A DNA stretch of 64,000 bases from Brachybacterium phenoliresistens (GCF_000576425.1 NZ_KK069990.1:62001-126000), one strand, 5' to 3'; positions 37,429-47,299 are shown, numbered from the stretch's first letter. Numbers and translations: made by a program. Notes: generated by a model from the sequence alone, not told the origin.

Positions 37429-38172
37429 TCACTTGCCCTGGTTGGCGACGGCCTCGGCGGCGGCCTTCGCGGCGACCGGGTCGAGGTAGCGGCCGCCGGC
37501 GGTGACCGGCTGGAAGTTCTCGTCGAGCTCGTAGACGAGCGGCTGGCCGGTGGGGATGTTCAGGCCCGAGATCTCCTCGTCGGAGATGTCGTCGAGGTAC
37601 TTCACCAGCGCGCGCAGGGAGTTGCCGTGCGCGGCGATCAGCACCGTCTTGCCGCTGGCCAGGTCGGGCTTGATGCCCTCCTCCCAGTACGGCAGGAAGC
37701 GCTCGACGACGTCCTTGAGGCACTCCGACTTCGGCAGCTGCTCGCCGAGGTCCGCGTAGCGGGGATCCTGGTCCTGGCTGAACTCCGTGCCGAACTCGAT
37801 CTCCGGCGGCGGGGTGTCGTAGGAGCGGCGCCAGGCCATGAACTGCTCCTCGCCGTACTTCTCGCGGATCTCCGCCTTGTTCATGCCCTGCAGAGCCCCG
37901 TAGTGGCGCTCGTTCAGACGCCAGTCGCGGTGCACCGGGATCCAGTGCCGATCCGCGGCGTCCAGCGCCAGGTTCGCCGTGGTGATGGCGCGGCGCTGCA
38001 GCGAGGTGTGCACGACGTCGGGGAGGATCCCGGCCTCCTTGAGCAGCACGCCGCCGGCGGCGGCCTCCTTGCGGCCCTTCTCCGTCAGCTGCACGTCCAC
38101 CCAGCCGGTGAACAGGTTCTTCGCGTTCCAGTCGCTCTCGCCGTGGCGGAGCAGCACGAGTGTGTAGGTCAT
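37429..38172 (-). CDS. gpmA: 2,3-bisphosphoglycerate-dependent phosphoglycerate mutase
   Basis: Interconverts 3- and 2-phosphoglycerate in glycolysis and gluconeogenesis. 247 residues. The phosphohistidine motif [10 protein letters not shown] is at residues 7-16; [20 protein letters not shown] and the second catalytic His in [14 protein letters not shown] are all present. ATG 38172 lies 7 nt after TACCCT, so the mRNA is probably leaderless; upstream in-frame codons would cross this -10 box. Confidence 0.96.
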   Translation of the reverse strand: MTYTLVLLRHGESDWNAKNLFTGWVDVQLTEKGRKEAAAGGVLLKEAGILPDVVHTSLQRRAITTANLALDAADRHWIPVHRDWRLNERHYGALQGMNKAEIREKYGEEQFMAWRRSYDTPPPEIEFGTEFSQDQDPRYADLGEQLPKSECLKDVVERFLPYWEEGIKPDLASGKTVLIAAHGNSLRALVKYLDDISDEEISGLNIPTGQPLVYELDENFQPVTAGGRYLDPVAAKAAAEAVANQGK

Positions 38173-38181
38173 GGGTCCCAG

Positions 38182-38203
38182 GGTACGGGGCGCGCCCCGT
38201 ACC
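38182..38203. promoter_or_regulatory. Perfect 22-nt palindrome upstream of gpmA
   Basis: Arms GGTACGGGGCG and CGCCCCGTACC with no loop. It overlaps the predicted gpmA -10 box (38180-38185, minus strand). It could be an operator, or a hairpin ending the dtd transcript. The remaining gap up to 38384 holds nothing else I can identify. Confidence 0.6.
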
Positions 38204-38384
38204 TGCACCTCGGTCCGCTCCGCGAGGGCAGCCCGCCCGGCCGTGAGACGTCCTCCCGCCTGCCTGGCCTCGACCGTGCGTCCCGCCCGGTGTTCCCGGG
38301 AGCGAGGTCCGGACGGGGGCCGGCGCTCTCCGGGGCCTCGGCGTCGAGGGGTCGGAGGCTCGTCGTCCGGCCGGGTCCGGGCCG

Positions 38385-38816
38385 TCAGGCCTCGAGCAGG
38401 ATGGTGACCGGGCCGTCGTTGGTGAGCGAGACCTGCATGTGGGCGCCGAAGCGGCCCTGCTGGACCGGGACGCCGCGCTCGCGGATCGCGGCGACGACCT
38501 GCTCGACCAGCGGCTCGGCGACAGGCCCCGGGGCGGCGCCGTTCCAGGAGGGGCGACGGCCCTTGCGGACATCGGCGTAGAGCGTGAACTGCGAGACCAC
38601 CAGGACGCTCGCGCCCGCATCGAGCACCGAGCGCTCGCCCTCCAGGATCCGCAGCTCGCAGATCTTCCGGGCGATGGTGGCGACCTGCTCGGGCCCGTCC
38701 TCGTGGGTGACGCCGATCAGCGCGAGGATCCCCTCGCCCTCGGTCCGGCCCACCACCTCGCCCTCGACCTCGACCTCGACCTGGGCATGGCTGACTCGCT
38801 GGAGGACTGCACGCAT
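38385..38816 (-). CDS. dtd: D-aminoacyl-tRNA deacylase
   Basis: Hydrolyses D-amino acids mischarged on tRNA. 143 residues, full length. Begins [16 protein letters not shown]; the two active-site motifs SQFTLYAD near residue 79 and NDGPVT near residue 132 are present (Asp replaces the more usual Ser/Thr in the second). TAGCAT-N7-ATG gives a leaderless start. It may be cotranscribed with the upstream kinase gene only by readthrough, as that gene ends 24 nt earlier on the same strand. Confidence 0.95.
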   Translation of the reverse strand: MRAVLQRVSHAQVEVEVEGEVVGRTEGEGILALIGVTHEDGPEQVATIARKICELRILEGERSVLDAGASVLVVSQFTLYADVRKGRRPSWNGAAPGPVAEPLVEQVVAAIRERGVPVQQGRFGAHMQVSLTNDGPVTILLEA

Positions 38817-38840
38817 GGGGCCGATGCTATCGGGCCGCGG

Positions 38841-40760
38841 TCAGCGCGGGATCGAGCTGATCGGGCGCTCCTGGGTGGGGCTCTCGTCGCCGGCATCGGG
38901 CGAGGCGGAGCTCTCGTGCGTCGGGGGAGCTCCCGCGGGCGCCGCCGAGGGCCCCCTCTGCTGGCCGCCGGTCGAGGGGACCGGGGACGAGGGCGCCAGC
39001 GGCGCATGGATCCCGGAGGCGACCTGCTGCTCCGGGGGCTGGTAGACGGGGGCGGACTGCTGCGAGGCGCTGCGCGGGGCGGTGTCCTCGGGCCGCAGGG
39101 CGGCGGCGCGCGTCGGCGCCGGCGGGACGATGGGGTCCACCGGGCGCGCCGGCACCGTGTGCCCCCAGGGGGTGCCCGGGTCCTGGGCGTCCTGCCCCGG
39201 CGGGGCCTGACGGGGCTGCGCGGCGGGCGGGCCCTCGAGCGGCTGCGAGGCCGCCGGCGCGTGAGGAGCCGGGGGAGCCGGGGGCCCGTGCGGCGCCGGG
39301 GTCCCCTGCTGCACCGGGGGCCCGTGAGGCGCCTGCGGCGCCCCGGTCTGCGGGGGCGTCGCCCGGGCCTGCTCCGCCCGGGCTCGCTCCGCCTCGGCCT
39401 GGAGCTGGGCCTGGCGCGCCTCCCGCGCGGCCTGCGCCTCGCGGGCCTCCTGGGCCTCGCGCTGGGCGCGCTGCAGGCGGCGCTCGGCCTCGCGGGCCGT
39501 CTCCACCCAGCGCTCCGCGACGCGGATGATCGCCTCGGTGGCGGCCTCCCACGCGTTCTCCTGCTGCCGATGCGGGCCGGTGGCCAGGGACAGCACCACG
39601 CCGGCCGCGCGCAGGGCGAGCTCGGTGGCGTCCACGCGCCGGGCGAACACCTCGTGCCAGACGCGGATCGCCTCCTCGACATGCGCCTGGGCGGGGGCGG
39701 AGATCCGGCCGGTGCTGCCGTAGTCGGCGAGCACGCTGAGGTGGGCGAGCAGGCAGGCGAGGTCGTCGGCGCGGCGCCCCGGGCCGACGGTGTCGATGTC
39801 GAGCACGCCGACGACCTCGCCGCCCTGCACGAACAGCTGGGCCTCGTAGAAGTCGCCGTGGACCACGTCGTGCGGGCGCATGTCCAGGCGGCGGCCCACC
39901 GCGGCGAGGCCGTCGCGGATCCCCCGCACGAGCGTCTCGATCCGCGGGGCGAGCGCCGGCACGGAGGAGCTGACCACGCCCGCGTAGAAATCGGCCGAAT
40001 CGGTCCACGGCGCCCGCAGGGGGAGCGTGTACATCGAGGCGGGCAGGCGGTCCAGGGTCGCGACCAGGTCCTCGGCGCGGACGGCCCGGGCGCCCTCCTC
40101 GACGACGGCGTGGGCGAGCGGGCGGCCCGGCAGCTCCTCCATCACCACCAGCCCCTGGTGGTGGGCTGTGACCTGGGGCACGGGAACGCCGGCGGCGAGC
40201 AGCCGCTGATGGCGATCGACGATCTCCCCGCTCTTGTGCGGCTGCATCACCTTGAGGAAGACGGCGCGGTCGGCGAGGCGGGCGCGCAGCACCGCCCGAC
40301 GGCCAGGGCGATAGGAGACGACCTCGATCGGGACCGGGGCGGCGGCGTCCATCCCCGTGGGCACGCCCAGCTCGGCGAGCGTCGTGCCGAGCACGTCGGG
40401 GTAGCACACCCGCGGCAGCATCGGCAGCCAGGGGTCGTGAGGGTAGCGCCAGACCCGCACATTGATGTCCCCGTCCGTCATGACCAGGGAATGCTCCGCC
40501 CCGGCGACGTGCCGTTCGGCCTCGCCGATGTGCGCGCTGGCGCCGAACAGCTCCTCCCGTGCGGGCGCGGAGGGGCCGTCGAGCTCCGGCCAGGAGACGG
40601 TCGTGCGGTACAGGGCCTTCGTCGACCGGCCGGGCCGGTGGTCGACGTGGTCCAGCTCCCACGAGCGCAGCACGCCCCCGGCATTGCTGACAGCGGAGTT
40701 CAGCAGGCCGCCGGCGTCTGGCCCCGTCAGCAGCTCGGAGCCGTCCCGTGAAACAGACAT
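38841..40760 (-). CDS. APH-type phosphotransferase with long Pro-rich tail
   Basis: 639 residues. Residues about 40-400 form an aminoglycoside-phosphotransferase/choline-kinase fold: LKVMQ near residue 175, hinge VVMEELPGRPL near 208, the catalytic HGDFYEAQLF near 300 and the metal-binding GVLDIDTVGPG near 318. A coiled-coil-prone Glu/Ala/Arg segment (about 425-485) follows, then some 155 residues of Pro/Ala/Gln-rich disordered tail. A small-molecule kinase is likely, not antibiotic resistance in particular. The ATG lies 6 nt after TAGAAA and is divergent from DUF3151. Confidence 0.75.
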   Translation of the reverse strand: MSVSRDGSELLTGPDAGGLLNSAVSNAGGVLRSWELDHVDHRPGRSTKALYRTTVSWPELDGPSAPAREELFGASAHIGEAERHVAGAEHSLVMTDGDINVRVWRYPHDPWLPMLPRVCYPDVLGTTLAELGVPTGMDAAAPVPIEVVSYRPGRRAVLRARLADRAVFLKVMQPHKSGEIVDRHQRLLAAGVPVPQVTAHHQGLVVMEELPGRPLAHAVVEEGARAVRAEDLVATLDRLPASMYTLPLRAPWTDSADFYAGVVSSSVPALAPRIETLVRGIRDGLAAVGRRLDMRPHDVVHGDFYEAQLFVQGGEVVGVLDIDTVGPGRRADDLACLLAHLSVLADYGSTGRISAPAQAHVEEAIRVWHEVFARRVDATELALRAAGVVLSLATGPHRQQENAWEAATEAIIRVAERWVETAREAERRLQRAQREAQEAREAQAAREARQAQLQAEAERARAEQARATPPQTGAPQAPHGPPVQQGTPAPHGPPAPPAPHAPAASQPLEGPPAAQPRQAPPGQDAQDPGTPWGHTVPARPVDPIVPPAPTRAAALRPEDTAPRSASQQSAPVYQPPEQQVASGIHAPLAPSSPVPSTGGQQRGPSAAPAGAPPTHESSASPDAGDESPTQERPISSIPR

Positions 40761-40812
40761 GCGACGTTTCTACCAGGGTTCGACCGTACCGGCGAGGCGG
40801 ATGATGCACCCG

Positions 40813-40818
40813 TACCAT
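40813..40818 (+). promoter_or_regulatory. -10 box (TACCAT) of the DUF3151 gene
   Basis: TACCAT-GCAGGC-ATG, nearly the same 14-nt string as before the SURF1 gene. The opposite strand of the same 64-nt gap holds TAGAAA (40772-40767) 6 nt before the kinase ATG, so this is a divergent pair of leaderless promoters. Confidence 0.6.
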
Positions 40819-40824
40819 GCAGGC

Positions 40825-41253
40825 ATGGCTGACAGCACCCCCTCCCTGGACGCGTCGAACCTGCTCGGCGTCCCCCCGACCCTGCTCCCGGAGGACCACC
40901 CCGACACCGAGGTGGCCGCCGCCCTCGAGGCCGATGGCGACCCCCGCGACCTCGCCGCCCGCTTCCCGCACTCCTCGCTGGTGTGGGCGGAGCTCGCGCG
41001 CGACGCGCTCGCCGACGACGACGTGATCGCCGCCTACGCCTATGCGCGTACCGGCTACCACCGCGGCCTGGACGCCCTGCGCCGGGCCGGATGGCGCGGC
41101 CAGGGGCCGATCCCCGCCTCCCATGCGCCCAACCGCGGGTTCCTGCGGGCCCTCGCGCTGCTGGGGGAGACCTCCCGGCGCATCGGCGACGAGGAGGAGG
41201 CCGAGCGCGTGCGCGCCTTCCTCCGGGAGGCCGACCCCTCGCTGGTCGACTGA
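40825..41253 (+). CDS. DUF3151 family protein
   Basis: 142 residues, soluble, Ala/Glu-rich. The sequence SLVWAELARDAL, AYAYARTGYHRGLDALRRAGWRGQGPIP and HAPNRGFLRALALLGE is the DUF3151 core, a TPR-like helical protein widespread in Actinobacteria and, as in Mycobacterium, near purA. Function unknown. ATG 40825 is set by the -10 spacing. purA follows after a 181-nt gap. Confidence 0.88.
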   Translation: MADSTPSLDASNLLGVPPTLLPEDHPDTEVAAALEADGDPRDLAARFPHSSLVWAELARDALADDDVIAAYAYARTGYHRGLDALRRAGWRGQGPIPASHAPNRGFLRALALLGETSRRIGDEEEAERVRAFLREADPSLVD

Positions 41254-41434
41254 TCCCTCGCCGGTCGACCGATCCCGCACCGGTGATGCGCGCCTCGCGC
41301 CGTGCGCAGCTGGGCACGGCGCGGAAGCGCGCTTGGTAGGATCGCGCCGGTCTCCCCCGAGACCCGTCGGCGCCCGGACGGGCACAGCTCCCGTCGTCGG
41401 CGTGCGATCGACCCCGCATCCCTGAGGAGCCGCC

Positions 41435-42730
41435 ATGCCCGCCGTCGTGATCGTCGGAGCCCAGTGGGGCGACGAGGGGAAGGGCAAGGCCACCGACCTG
41501 CTGGGGGAGAGGGTCGACTACGTCGTCAAGCCCAACGGCGGCAACAACGCCGGGCACACCGTGGTCGTCAAGGGCGAGAAGTTCGAGCTCAAGCTCCTCC
41601 CCGCCGGCATCCTCTCCCCGCAGGTGACGCCCGTGATCGGCAACGGCGTCGTGGTCAACCTCGAGGCCCTCTTCGAGGAGATCGGCGTGCTCGAGTCGCG
41701 CGGCGTGGACACCTCCCGCCTGCGGATCAGCGCCAACGCCCACATCGTCGCGCCGTACCACCAGACCCTCGACAAGGTCACCGAGCGCTTCCTGGGCAAG
41801 CGCGCCATCGGAACCACCGGTCGCGGCATCGGCCCGGCGTACATGGACAAGATCGGCCGGCTCGGGATCCGCGTGCAGGACCTCTTCGACGCCTCGATCC
41901 TGCGCCAGAAGGTCGAAGGCGCCCTGCGCCAGAAGAACGAGCTGCTGGTCAAGCTGTACAACCGCCGCGGCGTCGAGGTCGAGGAGATCACGCAGACCCT
42001 GCTCGCCTACGCCGAGCGGCTGCGGCCGATGGTCGTGGACACCACGGAGCTGCTCAACGCCGCCCTGGACCGCGACGAGGTCGTGCTCATGGAGGGCGGC
42101 CAGGCCACCTACCTCGACGTCGACCACGGCACCTACCCCTTCGTGACCAGCTCCAACCCGACGGCGGGCGGCGCCTGCACGGGCACGGGCATCGGCCCCA
42201 CCCGCATCGACCGGGTGATCGGGATCGTCAAGGCGTACACCACCCGCGTGGGCGCCGGCCCGTTCCCGACCGAGCTGTTCGACAAGTGGGGCGAGTTCCT
42301 GCAGACCACCGGCCACGAGGTCGGCGTGAACACGGGCCGCCCGCGCCGCTGCGGCTGGTACGACGCGCTGATGATCCGCCACGCCGTGCGGATCAACGGC
42401 TTCACCGACATCGTGCTGACCAAGCTGGACGTGCTCACGGGCCTGGACGAGGTGCCGATCTGCACCGCGTACGACGTCGACGGCGTGATCCACCGCGAGA
42501 TGCCGATGACCCAGACGGAGTTCCACCACGCCGTGCCGGTGCTCGAGACGCTGCCGGGCTGGACGGAGGACATCTCCTCCTGCCGCACCCTGGAGGACCT
42601 GCCCGAGAACGCGCGGCGCTACGTCGCGCGGCTCGAGGAGCTCGCCGGCTGCCGCATCAGCGCGATCGGCGTGGGACCGGACCGCGAGGCCACCGTCGCC
42701 GTGCACGACCTGCTCCCGCAGTCCGCCTGA
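41435..42730 (+). CDS. purA: Adenylosuccinate synthetase
   Basis: Joins IMP and aspartate with GTP hydrolysis, the first step from IMP to AMP. 431 residues. The GTP-binding P-loop [11 protein letters not shown] is at residues 8-18; [11 protein letters not shown] near 38, [10 protein letters not shown] near 128 and the C-terminal guanine-binding region [10 protein letters not shown] are visible. A TAGGAT -10 candidate at 41337-41342 would give a leader of about 85 nt. Opens a run of close-set plus-strand genes. Confidence 0.97.
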   Translation: MPAVVIVGAQWGDEGKGKATDLLGERVDYVVKPNGGNNAGHTVVVKGEKFELKLLPAGILSPQVTPVIGNGVVVNLEALFEEIGVLESRGVDTSRLRISANAHIVAPYHQTLDKVTERFLGKRAIGTTGRGIGPAYMDKIGRLGIRVQDLFDASILRQKVEGALRQKNELLVKLYNRRGVEVEEITQTLLAYAERLRPMVVDTTELLNAALDRDEVVLMEGGQATYLDVDHGTYPFVTSSNPTAGGACTGTGIGPTRIDRVIGIVKAYTTRVGAGPFPTELFDKWGEFLQTTGHEVGVNTGRPRRCGWYDALMIRHAVRINGFTDIVLTKLDVLTGLDEVPICTAYDVDGVIHREMPMTQTEFHHAVPVLETLPGWTEDISSCRTLEDLPENARRYVARLEELAGCRISAIGVGPDREATVAVHDLLPQSA

Positions 42731-42732
42731 CC

Positions 42733-43200
42733 GTGTCCCCCGCCCGGCGCACCGATCCCGAGCAGGGCCGCGCCGCCCTCGAGCTGTGGGCGCGCGACCC
42801 CGACGCCGCCGCGGCGGGCGGTCGGCGCGTGCTCGCCCCCGCCGTCCGCCACACCCTCGAGCTGCTCGCCGAGGAGAACCCCGGCGGCGCCGTCGAGCTG
42901 CGCGTGCCGCCCTATGCCGCCGTGCAGGCGATCGCCGGCACCCGGCATACCCGCGGCACGCCGCCGGCGGTCGTGGAGACCGACCCGCTGACCTGGCTGG
43001 CCCTGGCCGCCGGGGACCTGACCTTCGCCGAGGCCGTCGCCCGCGGCGCCCTGCACGCCAGCGGGGAGCGCAGCGACATCTCGGCCCTGCTGCCGCTGCC
43101 CGGGCCCCGGCGGCTGGTCGCCGCGGCCCGCGCCGCAGCGCCCGGGCCCGACGCCTCTGCCGCCGCCGAGCGGACCGCACCCCTGGAGGAGGGCCGATGA
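42733..43200 (+). CDS. Sterol-carrier-family (SCP2-like) protein
   Basis: 155 residues, soluble. The C-terminal part (TRHTRGTPPAVVETDPLTWLALAAGDLTF, then GALHASGERSDISALLPL) matches the SCP2-like 'sterol carrier family' proteins found beside purine genes in Actinobacteria. It keeps the pattern of an SCP2 fold but binding of a lipid is not established. GTG 42733 is 2 nt after the purA stop, and its stop overlaps cutC by ATGA, so it belongs to the purA transcript. Confidence 0.72.
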   Translation: MSPARRTDPEQGRAALELWARDPDAAAAGGRRVLAPAVRHTLELLAEENPGGAVELRVPPYAAVQAIAGTRHTRGTPPAVVETDPLTWLALAAGDLTFAEAVARGALHASGERSDISALLPLPGPRRLVAAARAAAPGPDASAAAERTAPLEEGR

Positions 43201-43982
43201 GCCTGGCCGTCGAGATCACCGTGGAGGACCTCGCGGGCCTCGAGATCGCCGCCCGCGCGGGAGCGGACCGCATCGAGCTGGCCGAGGACCTCGACCACGG
43301 CGGCGTCACCCCGCGGCCCGAGCTCGCCGCCGAGGCCGTCGCCCGTGCCGCGGCGCTGGTCGCCGAGCGCGAGGCGAAGCCGCACTTCCGCGTCCACGCC
43401 CTGGTGCGCCCCGAGGCCAGCACCGGGGACTTCCTGGGCCGTCCCGAGGAGTTCGTCGCCGACGGCGAGGCCGTGCGGCGCATGGGGCAGCAGGCGGCGG
43501 CGATGGTCGAGGCCGGCTGCGACGGCGTCGTGATCGGCGTGCTCACCGCCGAGGGCGCGCTCGACGTGCCCGCCCTCGAGCAGATCCGGGACGCCGCCCT
43601 CGGCGCCGCCTCCCGCTCCCTGCGCGGCCTGGACCTCACCCTCCACCGCGCCGTGGACGCCCTGCCCGGGGCCGAGGAGCGCGCCGAGGCCGTGCGCACC
43701 GCGCTGCGGCTGGGCTTCCACCGCGTGCTCACCTCCGGGGGCGCGGCCCGTGCGCTCGACGGCGCCGAGGACCTCGCCCGCATGGTGCAGGCCGGCGAGG
43801 GCATCGTGGAGATCATGGCCGGCGGCGGGGTGCGCCCCGTCGACATCCCCGACCTCGCCCGGCGGGCCCGCGTGGACGCCGTGCACACCTCGGCCCGCAG
43901 CCGCACCCCGGATGCCGCCGCCCCCACCCGTACCGACGCCGCCATCGCCCAGGCGGCCGTAGACGCAGCAGGAGCACTGTGA
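43197..43982 (+). CDS. cutC: CutC family protein (copper homeostasis/TIM barrel)
   Basis: 261 residues. TIM-barrel CutC family: AVEITVEDLAGLEIAARAGADRIEL at the start, VRPEASTGDF, GCDGVVIGVLTAEG, DLTLHRAVDAL and LTSGGAARALDGAE in order, ending with HTSARS. In bacteria and humans CutC is linked to copper homeostasis by genetics, but the biochemical activity is unclear. It overlaps the genes on both sides (ATGA and GTGA). CopC is encoded far away at 61411. Confidence 0.9.
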   Translation: MSLAVEITVEDLAGLEIAARAGADRIELAEDLDHGGVTPRPELAAEAVARAAALVAEREAKPHFRVHALVRPEASTGDFLGRPEEFVADGEAVRRMGQQAAAMVEAGCDGVVIGVLTAEGALDVPALEQIRDAALGAASRSLRGLDLTLHRAVDALPGAEERAEAVRTALRLGFHRVLTSGGAARALDGAEDLARMVQAGEGIVEIMAGGGVRPVDIPDLARRARVDAVHTSARSRTPDAAAPTRTDAAIAQAAVDAAGAL

Positions 43983-44497
43983 CCCACCCGAGCGACCCCG
44001 CCTCCCCGCAGCCCGGGAGCACCCCGGCGCCCGCTCCCGACGCCGCCGAGTCCCCGGACCACCCGGTCCCGGCCGATGCTCCGGGCGAGGCCCCCGCGGC
44101 CGACGGCCCCGCGGTCGACGCCCCAGAGGCCGATGCCGCCGAGGCCGATGCCCCTGCGGCCGACGCCCCCGAGGCCGACGGCCCTCGCGGCGCGGAGTCC
44201 GCGGAGGAGGACGGCCCCGCGGCTGACGCCGCCGATGCCGAGGACTCCTCCACCCCGGAGGGCACCGTCATCCTGGTCCGGCGGCGGCGCATGCCGAGCC
44301 TGGGGTTCTGGGTCCTGGGCTGCATGCTGCTGGCGGCCCTGGCCGGGGCCGTCGTGGCCTATGTCGTCGAGGTCCGCTACCTCGCCGGGATGGTGTACTT
44401 CGCCGTGACCGGCGCCGTGTTCTTCGGGCTGCCGCTGGCCGCGCTCGCCGCCCTGGTCGACGCCCTCCGCCACCGCCGCACCGACCGGCGCCGCTGA
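43979..44497 (+). CDS. Membrane protein with acidic disordered N-terminus, unknown
   Basis: 172 residues. Residues 1-93 are almost wholly Ala, Asp, Pro and Glu (repeated EADA/PEAD units); two hydrophobic spans follow at about 106-132 and 138-158, and a basic C-terminus. The GTG start overlaps the cutC stop, and the compositional pattern is shared by several membrane proteins here. Function unknown. A gap of 82 nt precedes purF. Confidence 0.6.
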   Translation: MTHPSDPASPQPGSTPAPAPDAAESPDHPVPADAPGEAPAADGPAVDAPEADAAEADAPAADAPEADGPRGAESAEEDGPAADAADAEDSSTPEGTVILVRRRRMPSLGFWVLGCMLLAALAGAVVAYVVEVRYLAGMVYFAVTGAVFFGLPLAALAALVDALRHRRTDRRR

Positions 44498-44579
44498 GCG
44501 CTCGCCCCGCAGCCCGCAGGGCTGTGCGGTGCGTGACCCCGACGGTTCGGGGGCATCGGGGCTGTGGCATGATGATTCG

Positions 44580-46106
44580 GTGGCACGCGGCGACGGACGA
44601 CTCACCCATGACCTGCTCCCCGGCGAGAAGGGCCCCCAGGACTCGTGCGGCGTCTTCGGCGTCTTCGCCCCGGGGGAGGACGTCGCCAAGCTGACCTACT
44701 ACGGCCTGTACGCCCTGCAGCACCGCGGGCAGGAGTCCGCGGGGATCGCCACCAGCGACGGCGAGCAGATCCTCGTGTACAAGGACATGGGCCTGGTCTC
44801 CCAGGTCTTCGACGAGACCTCCCTGAGCACCCTGCAGGGTCACATCGCCATCGGCCACGCCCGCTACTCGACGACCGGCGGGTCCATCTGGTCCAACGCC
44901 CAGCCGACGCTGGGCCCCCGCCCGGAGGGCACCGTCGCCCTCGCCCACAACGGCAACCTCGTCAACACCCGCGAGCTCGTGGACATGCTCGAGGCCCGCC
45001 GCGGCGGCGCCCGCGCCCCCAAGGGCGAGATCGCCCGCGGCAACACGACGGACACCGCCCTGGTGACGGCGCTGCTGGACGTCGAGGGAGACCTCGCCCG
45101 GGCGATCGCCGATCTCATGCCGCATCTGCGCGGCGCCTACTGCTTCACGATCATGGACGAGACGACCCTGTACGCGGCGCGCGACCCCCAGGGCATCCGT
45201 CCGCTGGTCCTGGGCCGCCTGGACCGCGGCTGGGTGGTCGCCTCGGAGACCGCGGCGCTGGACATCTGCGGCGCCAGCTTCGTGCGCGAGGTCGCCCCCG
45301 GCGAGCTCATCGTCATCGACGAGCAGGGCCTGCGCAGCAGCCAGGTCCTCGAGCCGCGCCCCAAGGGCTGCGTGTTCGAGTACGTGTACCTCGCCCGGCC
45401 GGACACGCGCATCGCCGGTCGCAGCGTGAACGCCTCCCGGGTGGAGATGGGGCGCCAGCTGGCGCGCGAGCATCCCGTCGAGGCGGATCTCGTGATCCCG
45501 ACCCCGGAGTCCGGCACCCCTGCCGCCATCGGCTACGCCCAGGAGTCCGGCATCCCCTACGGCCAGGGCATGGTGAAGAACGCCTACGTCGGGCGCACCT
45601 TCATCCAGCCCAGCCAGACCATCCGCCAGCTGGGCATCCGGCTGAAGCTGAACCCGCTCAAGGAGATCATCGCCGGCAAGCGCCTGGTGGTCATCGACGA
45701 CTCGATCGTCCGCGGCAACACGCAGCGCGCCGTGGTGCGCATGCTGCGCGAGGCCGGGGCCGCCGAGGTGCATGTGCGCATCTCCTCCCCGCCGGTGCGC
45801 TGGCCCTGCTACTACGGCATCGACTTCGCCAGCCGGGCCGAGCTCATCGCCAACGGCCTGGACACCGACGAGATCGCCCGCTCCATCGGCGCGGACTCGC
45901 TGGGCTACATCTCCTTCGACGGGATGGTCGAGTCCACCGAGCAGCCGGCGGGCGAGCTGTGCTCGGCCTGCTTCACCGGGCAGTATCCGGTGCCGCTCCC
46001 CGATCCCCGCGCGCTCGGCAAGAGCGTGCTCGAGCAGAAGAAGGCCGGCGCACCGGGCGCCGGCCCGCATCCCGCCTCCCCCGAGAAGAACGAGGTCCCC
46101 GCGTGA
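44580..46106 (+). CDS. purF: Amidophosphoribosyltransferase
   Basis: First committed step of purine synthesis: PRPP + glutamine to phosphoribosylamine. 508 residues. The catalytic Cys of the Ntn glutaminase domain is at position 23 (DSCGVFGV), so a 22-residue propeptide must be removed, as in the Bacillus-type enzyme. The PRPP loop VVIDDSIVRGNT is near residue 375. The C-terminal CSACFTGQY region has cysteines suited to a 4Fe-4S cluster. GTG 44580 lies 6 nt after a CATGAT box. purM overlaps its stop. Confidence 0.96.
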   Translation: MARGDGRLTHDLLPGEKGPQDSCGVFGVFAPGEDVAKLTYYGLYALQHRGQESAGIATSDGEQILVYKDMGLVSQVFDETSLSTLQGHIAIGHARYSTTGGSIWSNAQPTLGPRPEGTVALAHNGNLVNTRELVDMLEARRGGARAPKGEIARGNTTDTALVTALLDVEGDLARAIADLMPHLRGAYCFTIMDETTLYAARDPQGIRPLVLGRLDRGWVVASETAALDICGASFVREVAPGELIVIDEQGLRSSQVLEPRPKGCVFEYVYLARPDTRIAGRSVNASRVEMGRQLAREHPVEADLVIPTPESGTPAAIGYAQESGIPYGQGMVKNAYVGRTFIQPSQTIRQLGIRLKLNPLKEIIAGKRLVVIDDSIVRGNTQRAVVRMLREAGAAEVHVRISSPPVRWPCYYGIDFASRAELIANGLDTDEIARSIGADSLGYISFDGMVESTEQPAGELCSACFTGQYPVPLPDPRALGKSVLEQKKAGAPGAGPHPASPEKNEVPA

Positions 46107-47248
46107 GCGCAGCGTCCCCCCAGCCGATCACCTACGCCGCCGCCGGGGTCGATACCCACGCCGGGGACAAGGCCGTCGAGCTCATGAAGGAGGCGGTCGC
46201 CGCCACCCACGGCCCCGAGGTCCTCGGCGGGGTCGGCGCCTTCGCCGGCCTGCTGGACGTCTCCGCCCTCAAGGACTACGAGCGTCCGCTGCTCGCCTCG
46301 AGCACCGACGGCGTCGGCACCAAGATCGCGATCGCGCGCGCCCTGGACATCCACGACACCATCGGCCAGGACCTGGTGGCGATGGTCGTCGACGACATCG
46401 TCGTGCTCGGCGCGAAGCCGCTGGCCATGACCGACTACATCGCCTGCGGGAAGGTCGTGCCCGAGCGCATCGCCGACATCGTCCGCGGCATCGCCGAGGG
46501 CTGCCGCCTGGCCGGCTGCGCCCTGGTCGGCGGGGAGACCGCGGAGCACCCCGGCCTGATGGCCCCCGAGGACTACGACGTGGCCGGTGCGGCCGTGGGC
46601 GTGGTGGAGGCCTCCAAGGTCCTGGGGCCGGAGCGGGTCGAGGCCGGCGACGTGATCATCGGGATGGACTCCTCGGGCCTGCACTCCAACGGCTACTCGC
46701 TCGTGCGCGCCGTGATCGACGCGGCGGGCCTGGGCTGGGACACGCATGTGGAGGAGCTCGGGCGCACCCTCGGCGAGGAGGCCCTCGAGCCCACCCGCAT
46801 CTACACCCGCGACCTGCTGGACCTGCTGGAATCGCCGGCGGGGGAGGGCGTGCACGCCCTCTGCCATGTCACCGGCGGCGGGCTCGCCGCGAACCTGGCC
46901 CGCGTGGTCCCCGCGGGGCTGGGCGCGGCCGTGGACCGCGCCACCTGGACGCCGGGAGCCATCTTCGAGCGCGTCTCGACCTGGGGCTCGGTCCCGCTGG
47001 CCGATCTCGAGGCGACCCTGAACATGGGCCTGGGCATGGTGGCCGTGGTCTCCGCCGATGCGGCCGATGCCGTCCTCGCGCAGCTCGAGTCCGCGGGCCT
47101 GCCCTCGCGGGCGATCGGACGGATCCATCCGCAGGATGCGCTGGCGGCCCCGCGTCCCAGCACCTCCGACGTCCTCGTCTCCGGGACCAAGGGCGTGGAC
47201 GGGGGCGCCGTCCTCATGACCGGCACGCATCCGGGCTGGGGCGCGTGA
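46103..47248 (+). CDS. purM: Phosphoribosylformylglycinamidine cyclo-ligase
   Basis: Closes the imidazole ring (FGAM to AIR) with ATP. 381 residues. Visible are SSTDGVGTKIAIA near residue 64, the Asp-rich DDIVVLGAKPLAMTDY near 97, VGGETAEHPG near 146 and HSNGYSLVR near 193. GTG 46103 overlaps the purF stop (GTGA), so the two enzymes are coupled. A tight hairpin follows, and then DUF3073 and bldC, the same neighbourhood as in Streptomyces. Confidence 0.96.
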   Translation: MSAASPQPITYAAAGVDTHAGDKAVELMKEAVAATHGPEVLGGVGAFAGLLDVSALKDYERPLLASSTDGVGTKIAIARALDIHDTIGQDLVAMVVDDIVVLGAKPLAMTDYIACGKVVPERIADIVRGIAEGCRLAGCALVGGETAEHPGLMAPEDYDVAGAAVGVVEASKVLGPERVEAGDVIIGMDSSGLHSNGYSLVRAVIDAAGLGWDTHVEELGRTLGEEALEPTRIYTRDLLDLLESPAGEGVHALCHVTGGGLAANLARVVPAGLGAAVDRATWTPGAIFERVSTWGSVPLADLEATLNMGLGMVAVVSADAADAVLAQLESAGLPSRAIGRIHPQDALAAPRPSTSDVLVSGTKGVDGGAVLMTGTHPGWGA

Positions 47249-47267
47249 TCGGACCCGCCGCGCACAC

Positions 47268-47299
47268 GACGAAGGCGGCCCCGGGGGGCCGCCTTCGTC
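47268..47299 (+). terminator. purM terminator hairpin
   Basis: 15-nt arms GACGAAGGCGGCCCC and GGGGCCGCCTTCGTC, 2 nt apart, so the top pairs open to form the loop. It lies between convergent purM and DUF3073. Confidence 0.85.

Noticed and set aside
40727-44689. 1320-codon frame on the minus strand opposite purA, cutC and purF
   Set aside because: Overlaps strongly supported genes on the other strand; composition is typical of a shadow.
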